From: CAMPJM01 sp964440915
GTDB taxonomy: Bacteria > Bacteroidota > Bacteroidia > Cytophagales > Cyclobacteriaceae
NCBI GenBank assembly: GCA_964440915.1
Contig: CAYTTV010000013.1
Span: forward strand, 1-64,000
Reading direction: 5' to 3'
DNA length: 64,000 nucleotides
The translations under genes were made by a program, and so were the position numbers. The notes below the pieces were generated by a model, which was given only the letters and a program-made list of their open reading frames with translations, was not told the origin of the DNA and made no database searches. This document shows positions 9,428 to 16,865 of this stretch, one piece after another (position 1 is the first letter of the stretch; every line of letters begins with the position of its first letter).

Positions 9428-9485
9428 GAAGCACTGATCTGATATCCTCACAGCGAAGAAACATCAGATCAGTGCTTCGTTTTTG
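9428..9485 (+). terminator. Rho-independent terminator after the lipoprotein gene
   Basis: A perfect 16-bp stem (9428-9443 with 9463-9478; arms begin GAAGCACTGATC and end CAGTGCTTC) with a 19-base loop, followed by GTTTTTGTTT. It isolates the lipoprotein gene from the HTCS gene. Confidence 0.9.
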
Positions 9486-9568
9486 TTTACCCATAGAGCC
9501 AAATTGATTTTATACCTATTATATTTACTGAAGGGTTAAATATTCCATATAGCCTGTTTCCAAAAGAT

Positions 9569-12500
9569 ATGCCTCAATCAACAAACGATATGGCTTTAGT
9601 TCTCAAACATACCGCAATCGTTTTCGCTCTTGTGACAATGCTCTCGGGAGCAGTACTCGCTCAAGCCCAGCCTGCCTTTATTAAAATGAACAAGTCCAAG
9701 GACTTATCCAGCGGGTCTGTCACCAGTATTGCACAAGACAAAGACGGCTTTATGTGGATCGGAACCAAAAGTGGGCTAAGCAGGTATGATGGGTCGTCCT
9801 TTAGGTTGTTCAACCAGCAGCATGGTGGGCTAAGTGCCAATGACGTATCAACAATTTATGTGGACTCGAAAGGAAGAATGTGGGTAGCTACTATAAATGG
9901 CCTGAACCTCTTCAATAATAATACGGAGCAATTTTCTTTTTTTAAATACCAATCCGATAGTGACTATTCTATTTCGTCTAATGAAATCAATACGGTTTAT
10001 GAAGATAGCAACGGAAAGATCTGGATCGGTACTGAAAACGGACTCAATCAGTTTGTTGAAAAAGACAGCACCTTTGTACGCTATTTCCACAAAAACGATA
10101 AGGAGGAAGGCGTAAGTCATAATAGTGTTAAGGCGATTTTTGAGGATGATCAGCACAATCTATGGATAGGTACGTTTGGGGGAGGCCTAAACAAACTCAA
10201 TAAGCAAGACGGAAATTTTGTGTCGTTAGACCAACAAAAAGAGACATTTTTTCCTAGATACATCAATGTGATCAAGGGGTTAAGTGATGAAGCATTATTG
10301 ATAGGCACATCAGGAGAAGGACTGCTTGTTTTCGATCGCCAAACAGGTTTATTCACGCCCTATTTTAAAGATGGCCAACATTTGGAAGCTATTTCCATTG
10401 TAAGGGCTATTTACAAAGACAGCCATCAAAACATCTGGATAGGCACAGATGGGGACGGCCTGATTAGAATAACACCGCATTCAGAAACAAGAACTCAGGA
10501 GATCCAGCAGTTCGTAAAAAACAACCAGGTACAAAGCTCTTTGTCAAGCAATGCAATTTATTCCATATATGAAGACCACGAATTGAACTTATGGATAGGA
10601 ACGGCATGGAATGGTATCAACATTCTAGCGCACCAAGAAGCTGCGGTACAGAACTTTTATAGTGATTTTCAAGGATCGAACCCCTCTCCCGTATTGTCCA
10701 TATTCAAAAAAGACAATACGCTTTGGTTCGGCACGGACGGGTATGGATTGAATATATATGACCTTGCATTATCCCAACTCCTACAGTTTGACAAATCGGT
10801 TGTAGGAGGAGATTATATCCAGCTTATTCAAGAGAGAAAGAAAGGCGGGTATTTCATCGGAACTTTTACCAATGGCCTTATGATCTTTGATCCAAAACAA
10901 GGCATTAAAAAACATTTTAAACATCATTTAAACAATGTCAATTCACTCAGTTATCATGACGTCAGGGCGGTAATAGAAGAAAAAAACGGCAATTTTTGGG
11001 TAGGCACCTGGGGCGGTGGACTTTGCTATTATGATGAGCATCAAGGGAAGTTCTATGCCTATAAGCGAGATGAAAACTTTCCTAAATCTATCAGCAACGA
11101 CAACGTCACCGCTTTGACCGAAGCAAATGATGGCAAGATTTGGGTAGGCACATTTGGGGGTGGGCTTAATTTATTTGATCCTTCAAGGGGAGAATTCACG
11201 CATTTCATGTCAAGGCCAGAAGACGCCAGCACCATCAGCAGCAACAATATTGTTTCCTTGCTCAAAGACACTAAAGGTAATCTATGGATTGGCACTTGGG
11301 ACAACGGACTGTGCAAGATAACACTCGATACCTATCAGGTAACCCGTTTCGGCAGTCATGACGGCATCAGAGAAAATACCATAACGGCAATGTTGGAAGA
11401 CGAAGCCGGAAATATCTGGATAAGCACAAAGAACGGTATCACCAAGTTTGACCATACAACACAATCTTTTGAAAGATTTCCACAGCTCAATGGCGAATAC
11501 CATATCAATGCCAGCTTTAAGGACGGCAAGATGCTATACTTCGGAAATAATGAAGGCGCTGTTGCTTTTGATTCAGAGAAAATCAGCAATATGGCCCAGG
11601 AGCCCGATATCAAACTTACCGGATTCAAACTTTTCAACAAAAACGTGCAGATAGGGGACGGTACAAATGTGTTGGATAAAAACATCCTTTACGAAGATTT
11701 TATTGAACTGAAACATAATCATTCTGTCATCACTTTTGAATTCACTACCCTAAAATTCCCTATTGCCAACTATGAGTATGCCATAAAACTAGAAAACTTT
11801 GACCATGAATGGAGAGAGATCGGCACGCAACAATCTGCCACTTTTACTAACCTTGCCCCTGGCAATTATACTTTTAAAGTGAAGGCAAAAACGCCGGGCA
11901 GTAACTGGGAATCCAACTACAAAGCGATTGACTTGTTGGTGCACAAGCCTTTATGGAAAATGTGGTGGGCCTATGTAGGCTATACCATTACTTTCGTATT
12001 CCTACTATATCTTTTCTATCGCTACACTATTCAGTGGGAAAAGTTGAAGAGCAAGCTACAATTAGAGAAAGTGACAAGGGAGAAAGAAAGAGAGCTCAAT
12101 AAACTCAAGCTCAAGTTTTTCACCAATGTATCCCACGAAATCAGGACACCGGTAACCTTAATCTTAGGTGCGGTTAACAGAATTGCCGAGGACATTCCCG
12201 ACAGGAAATTTGATGCGATACAGGAAGTCCGAAGGAATAGCAAACACTTGCTACAACTAGTGAATGAACTTTTGGATTTCAGAAAGTTAGAATCTGAAGG
12301 GGTCAAACTCAAAGCCACGCAAGGAAATTTTGTAGAGTTTGTAAAGGAGATATACCTTTCGTTCACAAGCCATGCTGCCAGCCTCAATATCGATTATCGG
12401 TTTCTGACTGAGAAGGAACACATTGATTTGTGGTTCGATAGAAATCAGATGGAGAAAGTTGTGTATAATCTCCTATCCAATGCTTTCAAATATACTGAGG

Positions 12501-13651
12501 CGGGCGGAGCAGTCACTGTTGATATAAGAGAAAAGGAGCAGCAGGTCCATCTTGTAGTGGCCGATACGGGCAGGGGCATTCCTGAAACCAAACTAGACAA
12601 AATCTTTAAACGATTTTATCAAAGCGACAATAACTTCTTGCTCAAGAAAGAAGGATTTGGCATAGGCTTATCCATCACCAGAAATATAGTGAAACTCCAT
12701 TCAGGGGAAATATCGGTAAAAAGCGAAGTAAATAAAGGCACTGAATTTCTGGTAAAACTTAAATGCGGCGATAAACACTTGCGTTCCAATCAAAAAATAG
12801 CTGAGTTTAATGATAATGAAACCATAGAGCATTACATCGCAATGGTGCCGGAAGAAAAAGAAAATCCTGTTTTTGCCAAAGGACTGAAAGCAACCACCAT
12901 TCTAATAGTAGAAGACAACGAAGGGATAAGAAATTACCTACAGGAGCTCTTAGGGCCTCATTTTGACAACATTCTCCAAGCAGGCGACGGCAAAGAGGCC
13001 CTAGAGATAGCCTTTTCCCATATCCCAGACTTAATTATCAGCGATATCATGATGCCCAAAATGGACGGCATCGCACTTACCAAAGCCCTCAAAACAGACG
13101 TGCGCACAAGCCACATCCCCATCATTTTGCTAACAGCGCGCACCTCACTGATCTATAAAAAAGAAGGTTTTGAAACCGGAGCCGATGACTATGTCACCAA
13201 GCCTTTCAGCGAATCTCTCTTAAAAACCCGGATAATCAACCTTCTGAAAACAAGGCAAGCTTTAAGAGAAAAATTTCAGTTGGAAAGCCTTTCCGAACCA
13301 CGCAACCTTCCCATCAACACTCCAGATCAAGCATTCTTGACCGAACTCACCAAAATCTTGGAAGACAACCTCGATAATGACGCCCTAAAAGCAGAGTTTA
13401 TCGCCAAGGAAATAGGCATTAGCCATTCCGTTGTTTATAAGAAAATAAAGTCGCTGACTGGCATGTCTTTGGTAGAATTTATCAGGGATTTCAGGTTAAA
13501 AAGAGCCGCCCAACTGTTGGAGCAATATGACTTGCCCGTCACCGATGTATGCTATAAAGTAGGCTTTTCCGACCGCAGGTATTTCAGCCAGATGTTCAAA
13601 AAAAGGTTCGGCAAAACACCCTCCGAATTTGCTCATAAAGTCCTTAAGTAG
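9569..13651 (+). CDS. Hybrid two-component system regulator (HTCS): sensor kinase, receiver and AraC output in one protein
   Basis: A 1360-residue one-protein two-component system of the kind that controls polysaccharide utilisation loci. An N-terminal signal/anchor is followed by about twelve periplasmic Reg_prop propeller blades (LWIGT, IWVGTFGGGL and similar, residues about 40-640). A Y_Y_Y domain follows (about 700-785), then one membrane helix (about 797-818). HisKA has the phospho-acceptor His856 in NVSHEIRTP. HATPase_c has N-box NLLSNAFKYT, G1 DTGRGIPE and G2 GFGIGLSI. The receiver has Asp1159 in IISDIMMPKMDG, and a C-terminal AraC HTH pair ends the protein. An alternative ATG is at 9590. 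It is the only local candidate sensor for the galactan operon at 20640-30386, about 7 kb away; that link is inference. Confidence 0.95.
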   Translation: MPQSTNDMALVLKHTAIVFALVTMLSGAVLAQAQPAFIKMNKSKDLSSGSVTSIAQDKDGFMWIGTKSGLSRYDGSSFRLFNQQHGGLSANDVSTIYVDSKGRMWVATINGLNLFNNNTEQFSFFKYQSDSDYSISSNEINTVYEDSNGKIWIGTENGLNQFVEKDSTFVRYFHKNDKEEGVSHNSVKAIFEDDQHNLWIGTFGGGLNKLNKQDGNFVSLDQQKETFFPRYINVIKGLSDEALLIGTSGEGLLVFDRQTGLFTPYFKDGQHLEAISIVRAIYKDSHQNIWIGTDGDGLIRITPHSETRTQEIQQFVKNNQVQSSLSSNAIYSIYEDHELNLWIGTAWNGINILAHQEAAVQNFYSDFQGSNPSPVLSIFKKDNTLWFGTDGYGLNIYDLALSQLLQFDKSVVGGDYIQLIQERKKGGYFIGTFTNGLMIFDPKQGIKKHFKHHLNNVNSLSYHDVRAVIEEKNGNFWVGTWGGGLCYYDEHQGKFYAYKRDENFPKSISNDNVTALTEANDGKIWVGTFGGGLNLFDPSRGEFTHFMSRPEDASTISSNNIVSLLKDTKGNLWIGTWDNGLCKITLDTYQVTRFGSHDGIRENTITAMLEDEAGNIWISTKNGITKFDHTTQSFERFPQLNGEYHINASFKDGKMLYFGNNEGAVAFDSEKISNMAQEPDIKLTGFKLFNKNVQIGDGTNVLDKNILYEDFIELKHNHSVITFEFTTLKFPIANYEYAIKLENFDHEWREIGTQQSATFTNLAPGNYTFKVKAKTPGSNWESNYKAIDLLVHKPLWKMWWAYVGYTITFVFLLYLFYRYTIQWEKLKSKLQLEKVTREKERELNKLKLKFFTNVSHEIRTPVTLILGAVNRIAEDIPDRKFDAIQEVRRNSKHLLQLVNELLDFRKLESEGVKLKATQGNFVEFVKEIYLSFTSHAASLNIDYRFLTEKEHIDLWFDRNQMEKVVYNLLSNAFKYTEAGGAVTVDIREKEQQVHLVVADTGRGIPETKLDKIFKRFYQSDNNFLLKKEGFGIGLSITRNIVKLHSGEISVKSEVNKGTEFLVKLKCGDKHLRSNQKIAEFNDNETIEHYIAMVPEEKENPVFAKGLKATTILIVEDNEGIRNYLQELLGPHFDNILQAGDGKEALEIAFSHIPDLIISDIMMPKMDGIALTKALKTDVRTSHIPIILLTARTSLIYKKEGFETGADDYVTKPFSESLLKTRIINLLKTRQALREKFQLESLSEPRNLPINTPDQAFLTELTKILEDNLDNDALKAEFIAKEIGISHSVVYKKIKSLTGMSLVEFIRDFRLKRAAQLLEQYDLPVTDVCYKVGFSDRRYFSQMFKKRFGKTPSEFAHKVLK

Positions 13652-13670
13652 CGTTTTTTTAAAAATATTT

Positions 13671-13765
13671 TGGGCGCCTTATCCTGCTGTACGCTCCAAG
13701 TCCTCGCCCTACCTCGCTGTGGGCTTTCCGCTGCCATCAGGGGCGCTGCAAACCCCTCAGCCGTG
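13671..13765 (+). repeat. Interspersed repeat, family C, copy 2
   Basis: GC-rich segment directly after the HTCS stop. It shares ordered blocks (GGGCG, CTCCAAGTCC, GGGCTTTCCGCT) with 1737-1830. Short ORFs crossing it on both strands are regarded as chance. Confidence 0.5.
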
Positions 13766-13783
13766 GCGGATGGGTAACCTTTC

Positions 13784-13836
13784 TCTTGGTTCGTGTCCAT
13801 ACTTTGCTGAGTTCGTATCCTCATGAACCTCTCACT
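13784..13836 (+). repeat. GGTTCGTG-type palindromic repeat, family E, diverged copy
   Basis: Contains GGTTCGTGTCC and GTTCGTATCCTCATGAACC, diverged relatives of the 10-bp palindromes at 18710-18733 and 19083-19106. It stands immediately left of the family A copy at 13840. Confidence 0.55.
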
Positions 13837-13839
13837 ACT

Positions 13840-13886
13840 CGTCATTTCGGAATTTACGAAGCACAGCGGAGTAAATATCCGAAATC
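13840..13886 (+). repeat. Palindromic repeat, family A, copy 2
   Basis: Same orientation as copy 1 at 7981, with the same outer arms ATTTCGGA/TCCGAAAT and four substitutions (apex GAAGCACAGC rather than GGAGCGTAGC). It appears inserted within the composite repeat that is uninterrupted at 18541-18690. Confidence 0.8.
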
Positions 13887-13913
13887 CCCTCGTTTCTTTG
13901 CAATAAGGTAATT

Positions 13914-14010
13914 CACTTTCCGTGGTCGTGTGGCACACCGACCACTTACTGAGTAAATTAGATTATAAATCCAAAGCTAAGCAGCCCGGATTGCAAATCC
14001 GGACTAGCGG
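13914..14010 (+). repeat. Composite repeat, family B, copy 1
   Basis: About 97 bases nearly repeated at 18597-18690. The first part is a bulged hairpin with GTGGTCG and CGACCAC arms around a GTG-GCA-CAC apex. A spacer with TATAAATCCAAAGCTAAGC follows, then a second palindrome CCGGATT-GCA-AATCCGG (13986-14002). The conserved order of two hairpins plus spacer suggests one element rather than two independent repeats. Confidence 0.75.
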
Positions 14011-14108
14011 AAATCCGGACTCCTGAGCAAGAAAACATGAGCCAATAGAAGAAAATCAAAAAGACTGAAAGCTCAACCCTGGGTACAATCAACAAAAGTC
14101 GAAATTTA

Positions 14109-14139
14109 TTTGTAGACAATAAAATTCTCCTTATGTTTG
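14109..14139 (+). promoter_or_regulatory. Promoter of the SAM riboswitch-osmC transcript
   Basis: TTTG at 14109-14112 and TATGTTTG at 14132-14139 are separated by 19 bases, a full match to the Bacteroidota housekeeping promoter (TTG, 17-23 bases, TAnnTTTG). Transcription should start near 14145, about 45 bases before the aptamer. Confidence 0.8.
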
Positions 14140-14189
14140 CACCCGTACATTAAAAAAAATGTACCAATCAATTCTCTTCATGAGTCTTG

Positions 14190-14290
14190 ATTTATAAAGA
14201 AGTGGCGAGAGACTGGCTCAATGACCCACTGGCAACCATCTAAAAAGAAAAGGTGCCAATTCCTGTCCCAATTTTAGGGAAAATATAAAT
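14190..14290 (+). ncRNA. SAM-I (S-box) riboswitch aptamer
   Basis: The S-box core is recognisable in order: AAGAAGTGGCGAGAGACTGG, then TGACCCACTGGCAACC, then AAGGTGCCAATTCC, then a short GTCCC/GGGA hairpin. The closing P1 helix is formed by ATTTATA (14190-14196) and TATAAAT (14284-14290), exact complements. S-box RNAs bind S-adenosylmethionine and normally control methionine/SAM genes. Here the 3' strand of P1 ends eight bases before the ATG of a short Cys-ending ORF, so the switch could act on that ORF's ribosome site, and through it or by transcription on osmC. No classical U-tract terminator is visible directly after P1. Confidence 0.9.
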
Positions 14291-14298
14291 AGAAAGAC

Positions 14299-14433
14299 AT
14301 GCAATCAACAAACAACATCTTATCTCAAACCTCTAAAAGCAACGTGCTTTCAAATAGGCTATGCCCTTCAAATGCTGCTGGCATTGCTCCTAAAATGCAT
14401 GGTTTCGGCAGGAGAGGTTGTTGTTGTTGTTAA
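14299..14433 (+). CDS. 44-residue leader peptide ending in four consecutive cysteines
   Basis: A short ORF starting ATG at 14299, eight bases after the SAM-I aptamer. Its 44 residues begin MQSTNNILSQTSK and end HGFGRRGCCCC, with the last four sense codons TGT TGT TGT TGT before TAA. It has no signal peptide or membrane span. Position in a riboswitch-controlled leader, length and the run of identical terminal codons are typical of regulatory leader peptides. In mycobacteria, polycysteine short ORFs act as cysteine-responsive attenuators. A weak hairpin (GGAGAG 14411-14416 with CTC 14439-14441 and TCC 14444-14446) would place the Cys codons and stop in its loop, so a stalled ribosome could open it. 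A free functional peptide, such as a metal-binding one, is the alternative. Confidence 0.75.
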   Translation: MQSTNNILSQTSKSNVLSNRLCPSNAAGIAPKMHGFGRRGCCCC

Positions 14434-14467
14434 GGCAGCTCTATCCCAAATATTTTAGGTATTCCCT

Positions 14468-14510
14468 CACTGAACGTTTTGTTCGGTGAAAACAATGGGC
14501 ACATACCCAT
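14468..14510 (+). promoter_or_regulatory. Two hairpins between the Cys leader ORF and osmC
   Basis: The first hairpin pairs CACTGAAC (14468-14475) with GTTCGGTG (14481-14488), 8 bp with one G-T pair. The second pairs ATGGG (14495-14499) with CCCAT (14506-14510). Neither is followed by a T-run, so they are not standard terminators. They are candidate elements for control of osmC translation or Rho-dependent termination; the mechanism is unresolved. Confidence 0.45.
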
Positions 14511-14578
14511 CGGCCAACTTTACCTATTCTCATTAATAATCCATTTCATTAATTATTTTATAACTTAATAAGCATAAC

Positions 14579-15106
14579 ATGTCAACAATTGTAAAAACGG
14601 CACTAGAGCAGACTATTCAAGGATTAAAGAACAATCCAGCAGATTCTAAGGCAATCTTTGAAGCAAAAGCGGTACTCGGCGAAAATGTAAATGTAAATGT
14701 AGGGGTGAGGCAGTTTGAGTTCAAGTTTGATGAACCACAGGCCTTAGGTGGAGCCGACCAAGACCCTAATCCAGTAGAATATGTATTGGCATCATTGGGA
14801 GCTTGTCAAGCAATTGTTTATCGTGCTTTGGCTTCTCTAAAAGGAATTAAACTGGATGATGTTATTGTCAATACAAAAGGTCATTTAGATCTTAATGGGT
14901 TTTTAGGGTTAGATAAGAATGCCCGACCTGGCTTCTCAAAAGTAGAGTTTGAAACAACGATAGTGTCTGAAGAGTCTACTGAAACCATAGAAAGACTTGC
15001 TGCTCAGGTAGAAGCCTTATGCCCTGTGTTGGATATTATTGCCAATCCAGTAGAAGTAGTTGGCAAGGTCATCGTCCAGAAGAGTGATCCCGCCTTGGCA
15101 AATTAA
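14579..15106 (+). CDS. OsmC family protein (YhfA-like)
   Basis: A 175-residue member of the OsmC/Ohr superfamily, thiol-dependent proteins that reduce or bind peroxides and other small molecules. The family's two cysteines are present, one in LGACQAIVYRAL (about residue 81) and one in ALCPVLDIIANP (about residue 151). N-terminal segments FKFDEPQALGGADQDPNPVEY fit the dimer-forming beta strands. The leader carries a SAM-I riboswitch and a Cys-ending ORF, which ties this protein to sulfur amino acid status; a role in sulfur trafficking or in handling reactive sulfur is therefore more likely than general peroxide defence. It stands alone and ends in a strong terminator. Confidence 0.88.
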   Translation: MSTIVKTALEQTIQGLKNNPADSKAIFEAKAVLGENVNVNVGVRQFEFKFDEPQALGGADQDPNPVEYVLASLGACQAIVYRALASLKGIKLDDVIVNTKGHLDLNGFLGLDKNARPGFSKVEFETTIVSEESTETIERLAAQVEALCPVLDIIANPVEVVGKVIVQKSDPALAN

Positions 15107-15124
15107 TAATTCAGATTTATACCG

Positions 15125-15168
15125 TAAAGCAGTAAGCAGATCTTGGGATTTGTTTGCTGCTTTATTTA
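15125..15168 (+). terminator. Terminator after osmC
   Basis: TAAAGCAG (15125-15132) pairs with CTGCTTTA (15157-15164), extended by wobble pairs towards an open loop, followed by TTTA. Located 19 bases after the osmC stop. Confidence 0.7.
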
Positions 15169-15504
15169 TGACAATTTACTAAACCCAGTATATCTTTCGA
15201 TAGCTGGATTTACAATCCGAACTCATTGAACGCTTTGATAATTATGGTCATAGCCACCGCCATGAACAGATAGGGTAAATATCCTTCGTCGTAGTTTCGT
15301 ACCCGTACGAACTTCTAGCAGGCAGCTAGCAATAACTAACCGCCTTATAAGTTTCTGAAGCAGTAACGTACTAGCAGTGTAAATAGCTTTATAGCAGGAA
15401 AACTTATAGGCCTAATGCACTTTTAATTTTTTAGCCTGGGAATGCGTTTGAAGTAGGCTTACACTATACCGCCAAAAAACCCTAAAGGTGGGTGCATAAA
15501 AAAA
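15169..15504. other. Intergenic region, osmC / J-domain gene
   Basis: No gene is supported. It includes GTTTCGTACCCGTACGAAC near 15290-15315, a diverged family E-like palindrome, and otherwise AT-rich sequence with several stop codons in every frame. Confidence 0.55.
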
Positions 15505-16305
15505 CTAGAATTTAAAAAACAAGAACAATTGAATGATGGAAAAAAGTATCAGCAATAACGCTAAAGAAGTCTTAAAATCAAGGTTTTCGGAAAACCTGTA
15601 CAGGCACAAAATGATGAAAGATGCAGGAATTAAAAAGCCAAATACCTGATAGAGTCCATAGACTTGTGCCAATGTTACTTTTTTATCCTTTACGACAAAC
15701 ACGGCGTACAAAGGCGTTTTGAAAAGAAAGGTGTGAACAATCAGCCCTTCCCGCACATTTTGAATTTCCCCAGCTTCGTTCCGGTCAAATCTCATATTGA
15801 AGTTTTCAAAACGAATATCATGATACCTTTGAAACCGATCTTCATGATAATAGCGGTCATTTATTTCGGGACGATGCGCCGAAACAACCTGGTCAACAAA
15901 TTCTTTTGGGGGCAGAAAATAATCGAGTGTGATTAAAAAATTAAACAGCAATAAAAAACCCGCATAATAGTTGAAATAGCCCAATATAAGCCTGAGTTGT
16001 AGCTCCTGCTGTCTTTTTGCCTCCCTAGCTCTCTTCCATGCATACTGCTGCGCTCTTTTTCGCCATTCCGCATAAGCGGCCTTTTTAGGATCGTAATCAT
16101 AAGAAACCCGTTCGTTGTTGGGACTTGGTCCTACACTGGTCAAAAACTTATAAGCTTCATGAATGGCAATGAACCGTTCTTGTGCATCGGCATTCTTATT
16201 TAGATCCGGATGATATTGCTTTGAAAGACTCCGAAAAGCCCGCTTGATTTCAGTTTTTGATGCCCCGGGTGCCAAGCCCAGAACTTCTAAATATTCATTT
16301 TGCAT
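15505..16305 (-). CDS. J-domain membrane protein
   Basis: A 266-residue protein with an N-terminal J domain (residues about 3-62: YLEVLGLAPGASKTEIKRAF, then the invariant HPD in KQYHPDLNKN), which would stimulate an Hsp70 ATPase. There is no Gly/Phe region or zinc domain, so it is not canonical DnaJ. A basic Arg/Lys-rich segment (about 80-105) precedes one or two membrane helices (about 108-130), and a further pair of hydrophobic spans lies near 215-265. It is probably anchored in the inner membrane with the J domain in the cytoplasm, recruiting DnaK there. It stands alone, convergent with osmC. The client is unknown. Confidence 0.85.
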   Translation of the reverse strand: MQNEYLEVLGLAPGASKTEIKRAFRSLSKQYHPDLNKNADAQERFIAIHEAYKFLTSVGPSPNNERVSYDYDPKKAAYAEWRKRAQQYAWKRAREAKRQQELQLRLILGYFNYYAGFLLLFNFLITLDYFLPPKEFVDQVVSAHRPEINDRYYHEDRFQRYHDIRFENFNMRFDRNEAGEIQNVREGLIVHTFLFKTPLYAVFVVKDKKVTLAQVYGLYQVFGFLIPASFIILCLYRFSENLDFKTSLALLLILFSIIQLFLFFKF

Positions 16306-16548
16306 ACTATTGGCTTTGCCATCATTTCTTTATCCAAAAAGTATTCAGATCGTTTCACAGTGGTCTGTGTCCTCAAGACATACAAAAACTCATCTGTCGA
16401 ATCCCTTAAAAATAGGAATTCTTTCTCATCTGCTCGCAATATCTGGCTGATGAGTATTTTCTCGGCGTGATCGTGTATATGTTGCGTTTTCAGGTTGTTA
16501 TGTTGTGTGTCTTGTATTGAAATTCACTCAGACGCCAAAACCTGTTTT

Positions 16549-16579
16549 TTGCCCGTCTGCCCTAAATGCAGTATATTTG
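16549..16579 (+). promoter_or_regulatory. Strong candidate promoter upstream of the trimethylamine monooxygenase
   Basis: TTG at 16549-16551 and TATATTTG at 16572-16579 are 20 bases apart, a full match to the Bacteroidota consensus. Transcription would start near 16585, leaving an unusually long leader of about 280 bases before the ATG at 16866. In that leader GGCTT (16664-16668) pairs with AAGCC (16679-16683); no known riboswitch class is recognised. Confidence 0.65.
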
Positions 16580-16865
16580 CAGAATTGAAGCTTTTTGGAA
16601 TGATTTATAACCGTGGAACTTAGCATTGGTTTCACTACTCCAAAGTTTTAGAATATAAAAAAAGGCTTGTTTTTATTGAAGCCACCTTCGTTCAATTTTA
16701 TTGGACACCTACCACATAATTGCCGTGCTCAGGCACCCTTCAAATGTATCAATTGCACATTGGGTTAAGTAGGTTTTAGGATTCTATTGGATAGGGCCAT
16801 TGTGCTATCCTTGGTCATTCTGAAGTTTCTAGCAATGTATTTAACAACAAACACAAAAGATATAA

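Noticed and set aside
13629..13938. Two opposite 65- and 101-codon ORFs after the HTCS gene
   Set aside because: They lie in repeats C, E and A and their products reflect the repeat sequence.
16585..16865. Riboswitch or small gene in the tmm leader
   Set aside because: Only a 5-bp hairpin and ORFs of 11 codons or fewer were found; no known class matches.
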